Source of the DNA: Sutcliffiella horikoshii
GTDB lineage: Bacteria > Bacillota > Bacilli > Bacillales > Bacillaceae_I
NCBI RefSeq assembly: GCF_008180725.1
Contig: NZ_VTEV01000001.1
Span: 713,269-777,268 of the forward strand
Direction: 5' to 3'
Length of the DNA stretch: 64,000 bases
Below, piece after piece: positions 35,174 through 45,198 of the stretch. The position numbers and the translations under genes are program-made. Position 1 is the stretch's first letter. Each line of letters begins with the position of its first letter. The notes beneath the pieces are model-generated. The model made no database searches and was not told where the DNA came from. It saw only the letters and a program-made list of their open reading frames with translations.

Positions 35174-37462
35174 TTATTTCCTAATGAAATTTTGCCACTC
35201 CGGCGGAAGAAGACTCCTATATTTCGTGTGGAAGTAACGATCATCTATAAACAGAATGAACCCAGTGTCTTCTTCACTTCGAATTAACCGTCCTCCTGCT
35301 TGCTGCACCTTATTCATACCAGGATAAACATAGGCAAAATCAAAACCGTTCTGACCTTGCTGTTGAAAATGCTCCTTCATGACGTTCCTTTCCAAAGAGA
35401 TTCTCGGTAAGCCCACCCCAACAATTCCAACACCCTTCAAGCGGTCCCCTTTTAGGTCGATTCCTTCAGAAAAAATCCCCCCCAGCACCGCAAACGCTAT
35501 AAAAGTTCCTTCCCTTGCAGGGTTGAAGGACTCTAGAAACATTTCTCTTTCCTTTTCTGTCATGACAGGTTGCTGTACAAGTGTTTCAATGGAGTCTTCC
35601 AACGCGATCTTCTCATATGCTTCAAAGACCAAAGATAAATATTCATAAGAAGGAAAGAAGACGAGAAAATTCCCTTTTTCTAAATGAAACACATCCCTAA
35701 TCGTCTCTGCAATAGGTAAAATGGATTTTTCTCTATCTTGGTATCTGGTTGAAATGTTTTTGGCATAAATCTTCATTTGTTCGGGGTGAAATGGTGTATT
35801 AATCGATAGATGATAATCGTGCTCCTCCCCTCCCAAAACGGTTTGAAAGTAACCAAGCGGATGAAGGGTAGCAGAGAAGAACACCGTTGCAACTGCCTTA
35901 CTTGTCGACTCTTTGATAGCTGCAGAAGAGTCCATACAAGCAAGCTTAACCAACACTTCACTCTTATAAATCGTCACAATGGTTTTATATCGCTCGTTAT
36001 AGACTTTTGCAATTCTTAGGAAATCCTGACCTTCAAAGTAGGCTTCCAATATCACTCTAAGAGCCATCCCTGAAGGATTTCGAATCAACCATTGTTCACA
36101 AGCTTCCACTGCTGACACCACCACTTCAATAATTAGTGACGGCTTATCATCAAATACAAACTCGTTGGTGATGAGGAGTTCCTTTTTCCACTTCAACAAA
36201 GAATCATTGACTGCTTTGATCTTCATGTACAACTCTTCATCTGTCCCCTTTACTTGTTTTGCAGCCTGTAAAAAAACTGACTTTGCCAAAGAAGCAGAGA
36301 GCATCTCGCGTGATCTGTCCACAAGATTATGTGCTTCATCAATTAACAGGATCGTCTCCTTATGGAAATCTCCCCACCGTTGCAACCGCACCTTAGGATC
36401 AAAAAAGTAATTATAATCACAAATTACCACATCAGCAAACATCGCAAGGTCAAGCGAAAACTCAAATGGACAGAGCTGATGCCTTTTTGCATATATCTCA
36501 ATTGTTCTCCTATCCATCAAATACTCATTTTCTAGAATATCTTTAATACCTTCCTTCAGACGGTCATAGTAACCATCTGCAAAAGGGCAAAATTCCTTTT
36601 GACAGATAGTTTCTTCTTGAAAACAAATTTTGTCTTTCGCGGTGATTGTAATTGTTTTCATGTTCAATCCATTTTTAATAAGCAGCCTAAATGCCTCTTC
36701 TGCCACCATTTTTGTGACTGTTTTGGCAGTAAGATACATTATTTTTTCTTGCTTCCCCTCCTGAAGGGAGAGTACCGCAGGAAAAATGGTGGCAATAGTT
36801 TTCCCGATTCCAGTAGCCGCTTTTGCAAACAACCTTTTTTCTTCGCGTATTGTTTTATAAACTGCTTTTGCCAAATCTCTTTGTCCTGTTCGATATGATT
36901 CATACGGAAATTTAAGTGTTGAAATACTCTCCGTTCTAGCTTGTCTAATCTTCCATAATTGTTTTTGAAAACTAAGGTACTCTTTTGTTAGTTCCTCAAC
37001 AAATACTTGTAGTTCCTTCAATTCAAACTGTTTTTCAAAAGTCTTTTCGTCCTTGTTTTCCCTTTTGGCATATACCATGTGGACTGTTATGTTATCTAGT
37101 TCATTTTTTAAACAATATATATACGCATACATTTTCAGCTGTGCCCAATATGCTTTATAATCTTGTTCTGTTACAGTGTTTAAATCTCTTGCAGTTGTTT
37201 TAATTTCTTCTATGATAACTTGATTTTCATTGCGATAGATTCCATCACATCTTCCTTCTACATGCAGTTCATAATCTTCTATTTGCATTTGGATGGAGAG
37301 ATACACTTCCTTTTCATAATTATCTCCTCTCTCAGCTTGCAGTCTTTGGTGGGTCCGCGTGCCCTCTTGCATAACATTGGAGCCTGCAAATCTCGAATCT
37401 ATGCTTCCACCCATCATGACGAATTCAACAAGTTTTCTAACTGATACGGACAATTTCTTCAT
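35174..37462 (-). CDS. XPD/DinG-type Fe-S helicase with N-terminal PD-(D/E)XK-like domain
   Basis: 762 residues. The N-terminal part (about 1-150) contains GRCDGIYRNENQVIIEEIKT, the D...ExK pattern of Cas4/RecB-type nucleases. Helicase motifs follow: Walker A AKAATGIGKTIATIFPA, four Fe-S cysteines (C-x5-C-x5-C plus HQLCPF), the DEAH box LIDEAHNLVD, and C-terminal motifs FFSATLHPLGYF and QAGGRLIRSEEDTGFILFID. It is probably a DNA repair or recombination helicase. I chose the ATG at 37462 (GGGG seven bases upstream). It stands alone between fbpA and the ger operon. Confidence 0.85.
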   Translation of the reverse strand: MKKLSVSVRKLVEFVMMGGSIDSRFAGSNVMQEGTRTHQRLQAERGDNYEKEVYLSIQMQIEDYELHVEGRCDGIYRNENQVIIEEIKTTARDLNTVTEQDYKAYWAQLKMYAYIYCLKNELDNITVHMVYAKRENKDEKTFEKQFELKELQVFVEELTKEYLSFQKQLWKIRQARTESISTLKFPYESYRTGQRDLAKAVYKTIREEKRLFAKAATGIGKTIATIFPAVLSLQEGKQEKIMYLTAKTVTKMVAEEAFRLLIKNGLNMKTITITAKDKICFQEETICQKEFCPFADGYYDRLKEGIKDILENEYLMDRRTIEIYAKRHQLCPFEFSLDLAMFADVVICDYNYFFDPKVRLQRWGDFHKETILLIDEAHNLVDRSREMLSASLAKSVFLQAAKQVKGTDEELYMKIKAVNDSLLKWKKELLITNEFVFDDKPSLIIEVVVSAVEACEQWLIRNPSGMALRVILEAYFEGQDFLRIAKVYNERYKTIVTIYKSEVLVKLACMDSSAAIKESTSKAVATVFFSATLHPLGYFQTVLGGEEHDYHLSINTPFHPEQMKIYAKNISTRYQDREKSILPIAETIRDVFHLEKGNFLVFFPSYEYLSLVFEAYEKIALEDSIETLVQQPVMTEKEREMFLESFNPAREGTFIAFAVLGGIFSEGIDLKGDRLKGVGIVGVGLPRISLERNVMKEHFQQQGQNGFDFAYVYPGMNKVQQAGGRLIRSEEDTGFILFIDDRYFHTKYRSLLPPEWQNFIRK

Positions 37463-37594
37463 CAAATAACCCCTGAGATCTCATTTTCTTTAAGTATAAC
37501 AAAAGAACTTCTTCTTCTATGCATAATAACCACCTTGACATAGGAAAATAAAGTAAGTCGAACGTATTAAGCTTTGAAGGTGGTGAAGAATGCC

Positions 37595-39034
37595 ATGACG
37601 GAAAATGATTCTCTCATATTGACGACAAAACTCGAAGAAAACCTTCTTCACTTAAGAGAAAGGTTTGTCCATTCAGAGGATTTCATCATGGAATATCTCC
37701 ACCTACAAGAGGAGGAAGCCTATTTAATTTATATTGAAACAATTATAGACAAACAGCTTGTTCAAGAAAGAATTTTAGAACCCCTTAAGCAACGTAGAAT
37801 CAGTAATAACGACGTAAAACAACCTCTTTCATTAGTTAAAGAAACAAATAGTCTTAAAGAGATAACTCAACGCCTACTTGAAGGCTGTTGCATTGTACTT
37901 AGCCAGAATTCAGACCTCGCTTATATTTTTGAGGTCCCCGTTTCCAATGATAGAAAAATCAAGGAACCCGAGACAGAAGGAATTATCCGAGGTGCACATG
38001 ACGGACTTGTTGAATCTCTGTCTATCAATATTTCACTGATTAGAAAACGCATACATAATCCAAAACTGAAAGTAAAGTACTTTTCCCTAGGTAATGATTC
38101 TCATACAAAAGTTGGATTATTGTACCTTGACCATATAGCAAATAAAAAAACCGTTTCCCTTATAGAGCAAAAATTGTCTGAGATCAATATAGATATTGTC
38201 TTGGCACCAGGCTACATTGAAGAATTTGTCAGTGACAACACATCTATTTTTCCAACCATGCTCAGCACCGAAAGACCTGATCGCATAGTTGCTAATTTAT
38301 TGGACGGAAGAGTTGCCATTATGTCCGATAGCAGCCCTGGTGCGTTAATTGCTCCAACCACTTTCTTCACTTTTTATCAATCACCTGATGATTACAACAG
38401 CAGGTGGTATTTTGGTTCATTTATTCGTTTTATTAGGATTATGGGATTCCTGATTTCTATTGCTCTTCCTGCATTATATATAGCCATCGTGTCGTTTCAT
38501 TTTGAAGTTCTACCGACAGAAATTGTGTTCTCTATTAAATCTTCCTTAGAGAACGTCCCATATCCACCACTGATCGAGGCTTTGGGCATGCAGATTACCT
38601 TAGAGATTTTGAGAGAAGCTTCTATCAGGCTGCCGAGCAGAATCGCGCAAACCATTGGGGTTGTAGGGGGATTGGTTATTGGGACTGCTGTGGTAGAGGC
38701 CAATCTTGTATCTAATACAATGATTATTGTGGTTGCCATTACTGCAATTTCTTCTTTTATCGTACCGATTACAGAGATGGGCTCCGCCATAAGATTGTTA
38801 GGCTTCCCGTTTATGCTCATGGCAGCTATGTTTGGATTAATCGGGATGAGCTTCTTTTTTATGTTTTTACTTATCCACTTATGTAAACTCGAGTCCTTTG
38901 GAACACCTTATTTCGCACCATTTTCCACATTAAGATTGTCAGAGATGAAAGACACTTTAGTCAGAATCCCATTGCCCCTCTTTAAAAAGAGACCTAGTGA
39001 TACGATGCCACAAAAGAAAAATAAGAAGGTATAA
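37595..39034 (+). CDS. Spore germination receptor A subunit
   Basis: 479 residues, GerA family (GerAA/GerKA type). A large soluble N-domain is followed by about five membrane segments after residue 275. Conserved stretches include VEALGMQITLEILREASIR, read here as ALGMQITLEILREASIRLP, and the PGYIEEFVSDNTSIFPT block. Together with B and C it forms an inner-membrane nutrient receptor. Start: ATG at 37595 with GGTGG upstream; a TTG at 37574 opens the frame but has no site. First gene of a three-gene operon. The nutrient is unknown. Confidence 0.93.
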   Translation: MTENDSLILTTKLEENLLHLRERFVHSEDFIMEYLHLQEEEAYLIYIETIIDKQLVQERILEPLKQRRISNNDVKQPLSLVKETNSLKEITQRLLEGCCIVLSQNSDLAYIFEVPVSNDRKIKEPETEGIIRGAHDGLVESLSINISLIRKRIHNPKLKVKYFSLGNDSHTKVGLLYLDHIANKKTVSLIEQKLSEINIDIVLAPGYIEEFVSDNTSIFPTMLSTERPDRIVANLLDGRVAIMSDSSPGALIAPTTFFTFYQSPDDYNSRWYFGSFIRFIRIMGFLISIALPALYIAIVSFHFEVLPTEIVFSIKSSLENVPYPPLIEALGMQITLEILREASIRLPSRIAQTIGVVGGLVIGTAVVEANLVSNTMIIVVAITAISSFIVPITEMGSAIRLLGFPFMLMAAMFGLIGMSFFFMFLLIHLCKLESFGTPYFAPFSTLRLSEMKDTLVRIPLPLFKKRPSDTMPQKKNKKV

Positions 39035-39048
39035 TAAGGAGTTTTTCT

Positions 39049-40155
39049 ATGCAAAAGGGCAGTAAAGTAAACATCAGTCAAGGGCAGTTGTTTTTCCTTA
39101 TTATTCAGGCCCAAATAGGTGTTGGTATCCTTTCCTTACCATTCGCTGTACACAGTACCGCCAAAGGAGATGGATGGATATCCACGCTTTTGGCGGGTTT
39201 TGTGATTCAACTTTGGATGATGATTTCTTTAACCCTATCCAGATGCTTTCCCGAAAAAAATTTCTTTCAAATTTTACGGCATATTTTTGGCAAGATATTC
39301 GGAAGTTTTCTCATCGTTTCCTATATCCTTTATTTCACAGCCGTTGCAGGCCTTGTAGCTGTATTACAAACCGGACTAATCAACAAATGGATACTTCCCC
39401 TGACGCCATTTTGGGTACTTTATTTACTGATTATTATCATTGCTGTTTATTTAGCAACGGACAATATATTAGTCATCGCAAGATTTTTCGGATTAACTAC
39501 TGGCATCATTGTGTTTTTCATTCTACTTATTGCAACCGTTTATCGGGATGCAAACATCGCATACATTTTACCTGTGGGTCAGAGTGGAATAAAAAATATT
39601 ATTCTGGCAATCAAGGATGTGTTAATTGCTTTGACAGGCTTTGAACTCATCCTATTAATTTACCCTATGATAAAAAACAAACAAAAAACAGCAAAAACGC
39701 TCACCTATGCCAATATAACAACTGTAGTCATTTATGGTTTCCTTGTATTTACAAGCTTGATTATCTTCAGCCCAGAAGAAATAACACTCGTTCCAGAGCC
39801 TGTATTATATATGTTAAAGGCTATATCCTTTGAAGTTATTGAAAGGCTTGACCTTATATTCTTATCTATATGGGTGATTCCCATGACGAACTCTTTCATC
39901 ATTTACTTGTATCAAGCAAGCAAAGGCCTAAAGGAATTATTTCATACACAATCCCATGCACCTTTTGTTCCTATAATTGTCTTACCGATATTCATTTCAG
40001 GTTTCTTTCTACAAAATAAATTTATTATTGAGGATATAAATAAAATTTTTCAATACATTATTTTTGTTTTTGCCTTTATCTTACCCCTTCTTTTCTTACT
40101 GATTGCCTTACTGAAAAAGAAAATGCACAGGAGGAAAAATTATGAGTCGTCGTAA
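39049..40155 (+). CDS. Spore germination receptor B subunit
   Basis: 368 residues, GerAB/ArcD/ProY-type amino-acid-permease fold with about ten membrane segments (start QGQLFFLIIQAQIGVGILSL, the ligand-pocket helix). AAGGAG lies seven bases before the ATG, and the gene follows the A subunit by 14 bp. In GerA-type receptors the B subunit binds the germinant. It overlaps the C gene by 14 bp, so the three are translated together in the forespore. Confidence 0.92.
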   Translation: MQKGSKVNISQGQLFFLIIQAQIGVGILSLPFAVHSTAKGDGWISTLLAGFVIQLWMMISLTLSRCFPEKNFFQILRHIFGKIFGSFLIVSYILYFTAVAGLVAVLQTGLINKWILPLTPFWVLYLLIIIIAVYLATDNILVIARFFGLTTGIIVFFILLIATVYRDANIAYILPVGQSGIKNIILAIKDVLIALTGFELILLIYPMIKNKQKTAKTLTYANITTVVIYGFLVFTSLIIFSPEEITLVPEPVLYMLKAISFEVIERLDLIFLSIWVIPMTNSFIIYLYQASKGLKELFHTQSHAPFVPIIVLPIFISGFFLQNKFIIEDINKIFQYIIFVFAFILPLLFLLIALLKKKMHRRKNYESS

Positions 40156-41278
40156 CTTTCACATGATGGTTTGCTTGATATTATCGGTACTTCTTATGAC
40201 AGGGTGCTGGGATCAGAGGCTTTTAAAAGATTTGAGATTAGCCTTTACCGTTGCTTTCGACTTGGGAGAAAATGATGAAATTGTTTCTCATATTGCTATT
40301 CGTGAATCTGAAAAATTAAGCGTCGGTGGTCAACCCAGCCAGGCTACTGTTGCGGTGGTGGAGGGTAAGGGACTCACTTTAAGAGACACTCGATTAAGCC
40401 TGGATAAGCGAATACCTGGAGAATTCTCACCAAGTAAAATGAGGGTGTACCTAATGGGAGAAGAACTAGCAAAAAAAGATATCTATTCTATTCTTGATAT
40501 ATTATATCGTGATCCAAAAGCTCCTCTCGGTGCAAAGCTTGCCATAATAGAAGGAAAAGCAGCAGATATCCTTCAAATGAAATCAATTAAAGAAACCCTA
40601 TTAACGGAAGCTGTTTCTCAACTATTGGTGAATTCAGAGAAAAATACCATCATTAAAAATGAAACCGTTCAGACCGTCTGTCCAACAATGTTTGATCCAA
40701 GCGCAGACTTTTCCCTTCCTGTATTAAAAAAAATTGAAACGAGTGATATTGAAGTAATTGGAATGGGCTTGATCAGCGATAGATCCTATACCGGCATAAC
40801 TCTTGACGACAAACAATCTACTATCTTACTTTTGCTTGCTAATGAAAAAGACAAAGTAGCACAAGTAAATATGTTTGTTCATCCAGAAGAGGAAAATCTA
40901 CAAAATCGTTACATGACATTAAGTGTCTCGAAAGCCAAGAGTCATGTAAAAGCAACTGTCCACTCACCAACCGATATTAAAGTGACGATAGATTTAAAAA
41001 TCACTGGTGCTATTGCGGAGTACCCGAAAAATCATTTGGTGGATAAAAAGAAGGTCAAGGAGCTCGAAGAAAAAGCGACCCAGCATTTTCTTGCTAAGTC
41101 TGAAGAAGTGATAAAAATCATTCAAGATGCCAATAGTGATATATTAAGAATCGGACAACATATAAGGGTTCATCACAATAAAACATGGAAAGATATTAAG
41201 TGGCGGGAAGTGTATCCGACCATTGAAATCGTCCCGAATGTGACTGTGGAAATAACAGGAACGGGAATTATCAATTAG
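40142..41278 (+). CDS. Spore germination receptor C subunit (lipoprotein)
   Basis: 378 residues, GerAC family. The signal peptide runs to the lipobox LLMTGC (about residue 21 is the lipid-modified Cys), followed by WDQRLLKD, a very typical GerC start. Three alpha/beta domains follow. AGGAGG lies seven bases before the ATG, which overlaps the end of the B gene. Anchored on the outer face of the spore inner membrane by diacylglycerol. Confidence 0.93.
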   Translation: MSRRNFHMMVCLILSVLLMTGCWDQRLLKDLRLAFTVAFDLGENDEIVSHIAIRESEKLSVGGQPSQATVAVVEGKGLTLRDTRLSLDKRIPGEFSPSKMRVYLMGEELAKKDIYSILDILYRDPKAPLGAKLAIIEGKAADILQMKSIKETLLTEAVSQLLVNSEKNTIIKNETVQTVCPTMFDPSADFSLPVLKKIETSDIEVIGMGLISDRSYTGITLDDKQSTILLLLANEKDKVAQVNMFVHPEEENLQNRYMTLSVSKAKSHVKATVHSPTDIKVTIDLKITGAIAEYPKNHLVDKKKVKELEEKATQHFLAKSEEVIKIIQDANSDILRIGQHIRVHHNKTWKDIKWREVYPTIEIVPNVTVEITGTGIIN

Positions 41279-41310
41279 AGGATAAGAAAAACCGGACAAA
41301 GCCGCCCAGT

Positions 41311-41337
41311 TGGAACGAAAATCAACCGACTATTAAA
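41311..41337. repeat. Remnant of the dispersed element
   Basis: TGGAACGAAAATCAACCG, then ACTATTAAA, resembles the end of copy H (GGGAACGGAAATCAACC, then TCCATTAAA). Only about 27 bp remain. Confidence 0.4.
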
Positions 41338-41361
41338 AAGGAGGAGCGTTAAAAGCTCCTC
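41335..41361 (-). terminator. Terminator of the alpha/beta hydrolase gene
   Basis: Stem GAGGAGC/GCTCCTC, loop TTTTAAC on the minus strand, followed by a T run (complement of 41335-41339). The gene's TAA is in the loop. Confidence 0.8.
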
Positions 41362-42071
41362 ACGATTCCTTGTACGATTCGTTTCCATTGTTCCTCTTTT
41401 GGGATGCTTGCTTCATTATCCCCTTTTTGAAGGCCATAATCTCCGAACTGAGAATGATTGCCGCCTTGAATGATAAATGTATAAGTCTGTGATGGAAGCC
41501 TTGAATCAGCTTTTGTTAATCTTTCATCATCAATAACACCATCAAGTTGGGCTTCAAAAGTGATGACCTCTCCTTTAAATGAAGATAAATCGTCATCTTC
41601 TGAAGGATATGCTGCCATTAAGATTAAACCTGTAACCTTATCAGGATTGTTCGCCACATATTTTGCTGCCATTGCACCGCCCAGAGAATGACCTGCCACA
41701 ACCCACTCCCGATCTTCATACTCGTCAATAATCTTGTCCGCTTTATCTGAATTGAATACAGCAAGGTGCAAAGGCATCTTTGCTATGATAAAGGGAACCC
41801 CCTGCTCTGCTACCATCCTAGCCAATGGAGCATAAGCGGCAGCTTCCACCCTACCACCAGGATAAAAGATAATGCCAGCTTCATCATTTTCTTCTGTTGG
41901 GAAGAAAGAAATCCAACTATTGTTTTCTTTTATTGTGACTTTGTCTGTTGAATCCAAGCTGCCATCATTTATTGATTTATAAGGTGTTGCAATCAAAAAT
42001 AGACATGCTGCAGCCGCTACACCCACAACAATTCCTAAGGTAACTAAACTGATTTTTTGCCATTTTTTCAT
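41349..42071 (-). CDS. Membrane-anchored alpha/beta hydrolase
   Basis: 240 residues. One N-terminal membrane segment (about 6-28) is followed by an alpha/beta hydrolase domain facing outward. The nucleophile elbow is VVAGHSLGGAMAAKYV (Ser), the acid is probably in EAQLDGVID, and the histidine is in IIQGGNHSQFGDYG. The substrate is unknown; a short domain like this fits a small ester or a bromoperoxidase-like enzyme. A site AGG is near the ATG. It is on the opposite strand to the ger operon, tail to tail. Confidence 0.82.
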   Translation of the reverse strand: MKKWQKISLVTLGIVVGVAAAACLFLIATPYKSINDGSLDSTDKVTIKENNSWISFFPTEENDEAGIIFYPGGRVEAAAYAPLARMVAEQGVPFIIAKMPLHLAVFNSDKADKIIDEYEDREWVVAGHSLGGAMAAKYVANNPDKVTGLILMAAYPSEDDDLSSFKGEVITFEAQLDGVIDDERLTKADSRLPSQTYTFIIQGGNHSQFGDYGLQKGDNEASIPKEEQWKRIVQGIVRSF

Positions 42072-42140
42072 CTTTGTACCTCACCATTATAGATTACTGT
42101 CTATTTTATGAAAACAATGAAGGGAAAGCAAATTCTACTA

Positions 42141-42767
42141 CTAATTTTCTATGAGTACAGCTCTCACTGGGCTTCCATCTGCACCCTTTATTTTCAAAGG
42201 CAGGGCAATCAACTCATACTCTCCTTCTTTTATTTCACGTAAATCAATTCCTTCAAGTATACAAATGTTGGCTTGATGCAAGCTATGATGGATGGGTAGA
42301 TCTTTACTATCCAACACATCTACACTAGGAAGGTCTACACCAATTAAAGGTACTTCCATTGCCTTCAACATTTCTACCACTTCTAAAGATAGTGTTGGGA
42401 TTTGTTCAGGAAACTCTTCTTCGTTATCCCATGCATCCGTTCTAAAGAGGATTCGTTTTGCATGGTACTGGTTAATAGCTTCTTCTACATGCTTTCGTTC
42501 AATTATACGATGCCCTCTCACATCTATAACGACGGCCGGTCCTTTAAAAATTGAAGGATTCAACTCATCCATCCGCTTTCCCTTATCATCAAAATGAAAT
42601 GGGGCATCCACATGAGTTGCGTTATGGACACTCATTTTTATACTACCAACATTAACAGACCCTGTATGCTGCTTCGACCAGTTTACATGATAGTGAAACG
42701 GAGTGTCTCCTGGCCAAGTTGGAGTGTTCTCACTAAGTGGCCTCGATATATCATACATTCTCATCAT
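42141..42767 (-). CDS. kynB: Kynurenine formamidase (cyclase family)
   Basis: 208 residues. The metal-binding HNATHVDAPFHFDDKG matches the H-x-x-T-H-x-D-x-P-x-H signature of KynB/cyclase enzymes, and YDISRPLSENTPTWPGDTPF is the typical start. It hydrolyses N-formylkynurenine to kynurenine and formate. GGAGG is four bases before ATG 42767 and seven before ATG 42764. Its ribosome site overlaps the end of kynU, so the pair is co-translated. Confidence 0.9.
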   Translation of the reverse strand: MMRMYDISRPLSENTPTWPGDTPFHYHVNWSKQHTGSVNVGSIKMSVHNATHVDAPFHFDDKGKRMDELNPSIFKGPAVVIDVRGHRIIERKHVEEAINQYHAKRILFRTDAWDNEEEFPEQIPTLSLEVVEMLKAMEVPLIGVDLPSVDVLDSKDLPIHHSLHQANICILEGIDLREIKEGEYELIALPLKIKGADGSPVRAVLIEN

Positions 42768-42776
42768 CTTTCCTCC

Positions 42777-44048
42777 TTAAGCAACTACTTCCCGTTCGTT
42801 GGAGTATTTTTCATAATGTTTTTCATTCATAATAGTTCGCAGAATCTGCACCGTTTCATAAACGTCTTTATATGTGGAGTATAGAGCAACTGGAGCTAAC
42901 CGGATGATATTCGGCTTTCGGAAATCTGGCACCACTCCTAGCTCCTTCAATGCTTTGCATATGCGAGCAGCTTCTGGATGTTCTAGACTCACATGCCCTC
43001 CACGACAAACATCATCCATTGGATTGGTCACTTTGAATCCATATTCCGAAAGCTCTTGATCAATTAGTTCCATCATCAATCTCGTTTGACGGAGTGATTT
43101 ATGCCTGATTCTCTTCATCCCAATTTCTTCAAACATTTGTAAAGAGCCTAACAACGGAGCCATGCTGAAAATATGAGGTGTTCCAATCTGATACGCACCA
43201 CTTGTAGCAGCAGGTGTAAATGAATGCTCCATATCAAATTGTTTTTGCTTATCCGAACCAAACCAGCCTGTTAACCCAGGTGTTTTATCAAAATGTTTTT
43301 CATGGACAAACAATGCCCCAACCCCTCCTGGACCGGAGTTTAAATACTTATAATTGCACCAATAAGCAAAATCAACATCCCAAAGGTGAAATTCATGCGG
43401 AATGGCACCAACGGAATGGCATCCATCCCAACCGACAATAACGCCCTTTTCATGCGCTGCTTTTGTAATTTTCTTTATGTCAAACAGCTGACCACTTCGA
43501 TATAAAACTGTAGGTAGAATAAGAATGGCAACCTCTTCATTCAGCTGTCGGATGATATCCTCTTCACATATGGTATGCCCATCCCTGCTCTTCACTCTAA
43601 TTAGATGCTCTTTTGGATTTAATCCTTTTAATTTTAGAATACTTTGAATCGCATAAATATCGGAAGGAAAATTCAACTCATCTGCTACAATTTTCGTTCG
43701 CTTCCCTTTTGGATGGTAGAAAGTCGCTAGCAATTGATGTAGATTACTTGTGGTAGAACCTGTAACCATCACTTCTTCCTCTTTCGCACCTACAAGCGGC
43801 GCACTTAATTCGCCAAGCTTTTCAGCAAAATAAAACCAGGGCTCCTCCCCGCTCGTCCAACCATCGATACCATGATGTTTCCATGAATCCAAGAGGCTCA
43901 GAAGTGCTGATTCTGCCCTTTTTGATAGAAGCCCAAGTGAATTCCCATCCATATAAATAGAACCTTCTTTTATGTAAAATTCTTCACGATACTTCTTTAA
44001 ACAATCCTCTTCATCCCATTTATAAATCATTTCCATCGTAATACTCAT
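42777..44048 (-). CDS. kynU: Kynureninase
   Basis: 423 residues, PLP fold-type I. The PLP lysine is in [17 protein letters not shown], the aspartate in [15 protein letters not shown], and [15 protein letters not shown] is the N-terminal substrate loop. It cleaves kynurenine to anthranilate and alanine. I chose the ATG at 44048 (GGGGG seven bases upstream). kynB follows after nine bases. The upstream enzyme KynA (tryptophan 2,3-dioxygenase) is not in the window, although B. cereus-type clusters carry kynA next to these two. Confidence 0.93.
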   Translation of the reverse strand: MSITMEMIYKWDEEDCLKKYREEFYIKEGSIYMDGNSLGLLSKRAESALLSLLDSWKHHGIDGWTSGEEPWFYFAEKLGELSAPLVGAKEEEVMVTGSTTSNLHQLLATFYHPKGKRTKIVADELNFPSDIYAIQSILKLKGLNPKEHLIRVKSRDGHTICEEDIIRQLNEEVAILILPTVLYRSGQLFDIKKITKAAHEKGVIVGWDGCHSVGAIPHEFHLWDVDFAYWCNYKYLNSGPGGVGALFVHEKHFDKTPGLTGWFGSDKQKQFDMEHSFTPAATSGAYQIGTPHIFSMAPLLGSLQMFEEIGMKRIRHKSLRQTRLMMELIDQELSEYGFKVTNPMDDVCRGGHVSLEHPEAARICKALKELGVVPDFRKPNIIRLAPVALYSTYKDVYETVQILRTIMNEKHYEKYSNEREVVA

Positions 44049-44110
44049 CTGTCTTCCCCCTTTGCACTTCAACTACATTATCTCATTATTCTGTTAAGTG
44101 GGACAAGAAA

Positions 44111-44136
44111 AAAAGAGACTCTATTAAAAGAGTCTC
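44111..44136 (-). terminator. Terminator downstream of the 75-aa gene
   Basis: Perfect 8-bp stem GAGACTCT/AGAGTCTC, loop ATTAAA, then a T run on the minus strand. Confidence 0.8.
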
Positions 44137-44138
44137 AC

Positions 44139-44366
44139 CTAAAGGACATTTTGAGTTAATTGATAGAATAAATCCTGCATTTTCTTTTCAGCAAGATCAT
44201 TCACGATATTTCTAGTTTGCAAGGAAGGATTACCATTGATTCGGAAACTATAGTCAAGAATTTCTGGATGCATTTCGGAATACATAAATTCAATCTTCAC
44301 TTTATGTCCTTCTGATTCCATCATCAGTGTGCATACTTTATTACCCATAAATTCTGTAATTTTCAC
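44139..44366 (-). CDS. Small hypothetical protein (75 aa)
   Basis: Starts at GTG 44366 with a strong AAGGAGG eight bases upstream; longer readings from ATGs at 44393 or 44444 include that site and are less likely. It encodes VKITEFMGNKVCTLMMESEG and a C-terminal helical stretch NIVNDLAEKKMQDLFYQL. No membrane segment or known family. It is followed at once by a terminator, so it is likely a single-gene unit. Confidence 0.6.
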   Translation of the reverse strand: MKITEFMGNKVCTLMMESEGHKVKIEFMYSEMHPEILDYSFRINGNPSLQTRNIVNDLAEKKMQDLFYQLTQNVL

Positions 44367-44536
44367 GACGGATTCCTCCTTCTCTCCTTTCATAACACTA
44401 ACTATTTCTACAGATAAGGACAAATTCCCTTTAAGTTTCAGCAAATTATTTGAATTTTTCGCAAAAAAGAAGAAGCGGTTGTCGTATCCGCTTCAGGTTA
44501 ACTTTTACTTGTTGATTTACGTTTCCGGCGCTTCGC

Positions 44537-45157
44537 TTAAAAATTCTTTTTAAGGTAGTTGTTGACTCTTCTAATTTCTCGATTGTTTCCCAGTGCATGG
44601 GTTACTCCCCAAATGTTTGTTTCGCCTTCTTCTTTTGTTACTTCATTTAGGGTTACGTCCAAATCATGAAAGATTCGGTGTAAGTACTTCAGTGCCATTC
44701 TGTCATCGTTTCGTTCGACCAGAATAATAAGTCCATTTGCATTTTCCATGTCATTCCACACTTTGGATGGAGCAAACCCTTCCGATTTCATCCAACTGAC
44801 AGCAGCTTTTAGTTCTTTCCATTCGTCAGATGTTTTTAAATTGCGAAGATTGACTGTGTCTGCCCCTCCCCACCCTGTTACATTATTCAAATATTTATGT
44901 TGCTCTGCTAAGACTTCTAAAGTGCTAACTTCCCTGTTTTCCTGATATAAAACCGCTTCTTCAAATTCTTGATGCTCTATTTCTTGCACACTTGCAAGTG
45001 TAGTAGAAGAAAATAAAGAGCCCCCATCCACATAATCATAATAATGATAACCAATGACCCCGATAATGGCCACCAGCATAAAAGTAGAGATAAATTTTAA
45101 CAAAGTCCTCACTCCCGATTTGTCTCGCTCTCTTACCCTTTGCTTTGCCCTCTTCAT
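44537..45157 (-). CDS. Hypothetical single-pass membrane protein
   Basis: 206 residues: a basic N-terminus (MKRAKQRVRERDKSG), one membrane segment (about 22-40, LKFISTFMLVAIIGVIGY) and an extracytoplasmic domain with WGGADTVNLRNLKTSDEWKE and an IILVERNDDRMALKYLHRIF stretch. There is no good ribosome site before the ATG, so the true start may be downstream. I do not recognise the family. Divergent from the lipoprotein gene at 45199. Confidence 0.65.
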   Translation of the reverse strand: MKRAKQRVRERDKSGVRTLLKFISTFMLVAIIGVIGYHYYDYVDGGSLFSSTTLASVQEIEHQEFEEAVLYQENREVSTLEVLAEQHKYLNNVTGWGGADTVNLRNLKTSDEWKELKAAVSWMKSEGFAPSKVWNDMENANGLIILVERNDDRMALKYLHRIFHDLDVTLNEVTKEEGETNIWGVTHALGNNREIRRVNNYLKKNF

Positions 45158-45198
45158 CGTTTATTGGTAGGATAAAAGAAAAAAGCCATAGGTGAGAA

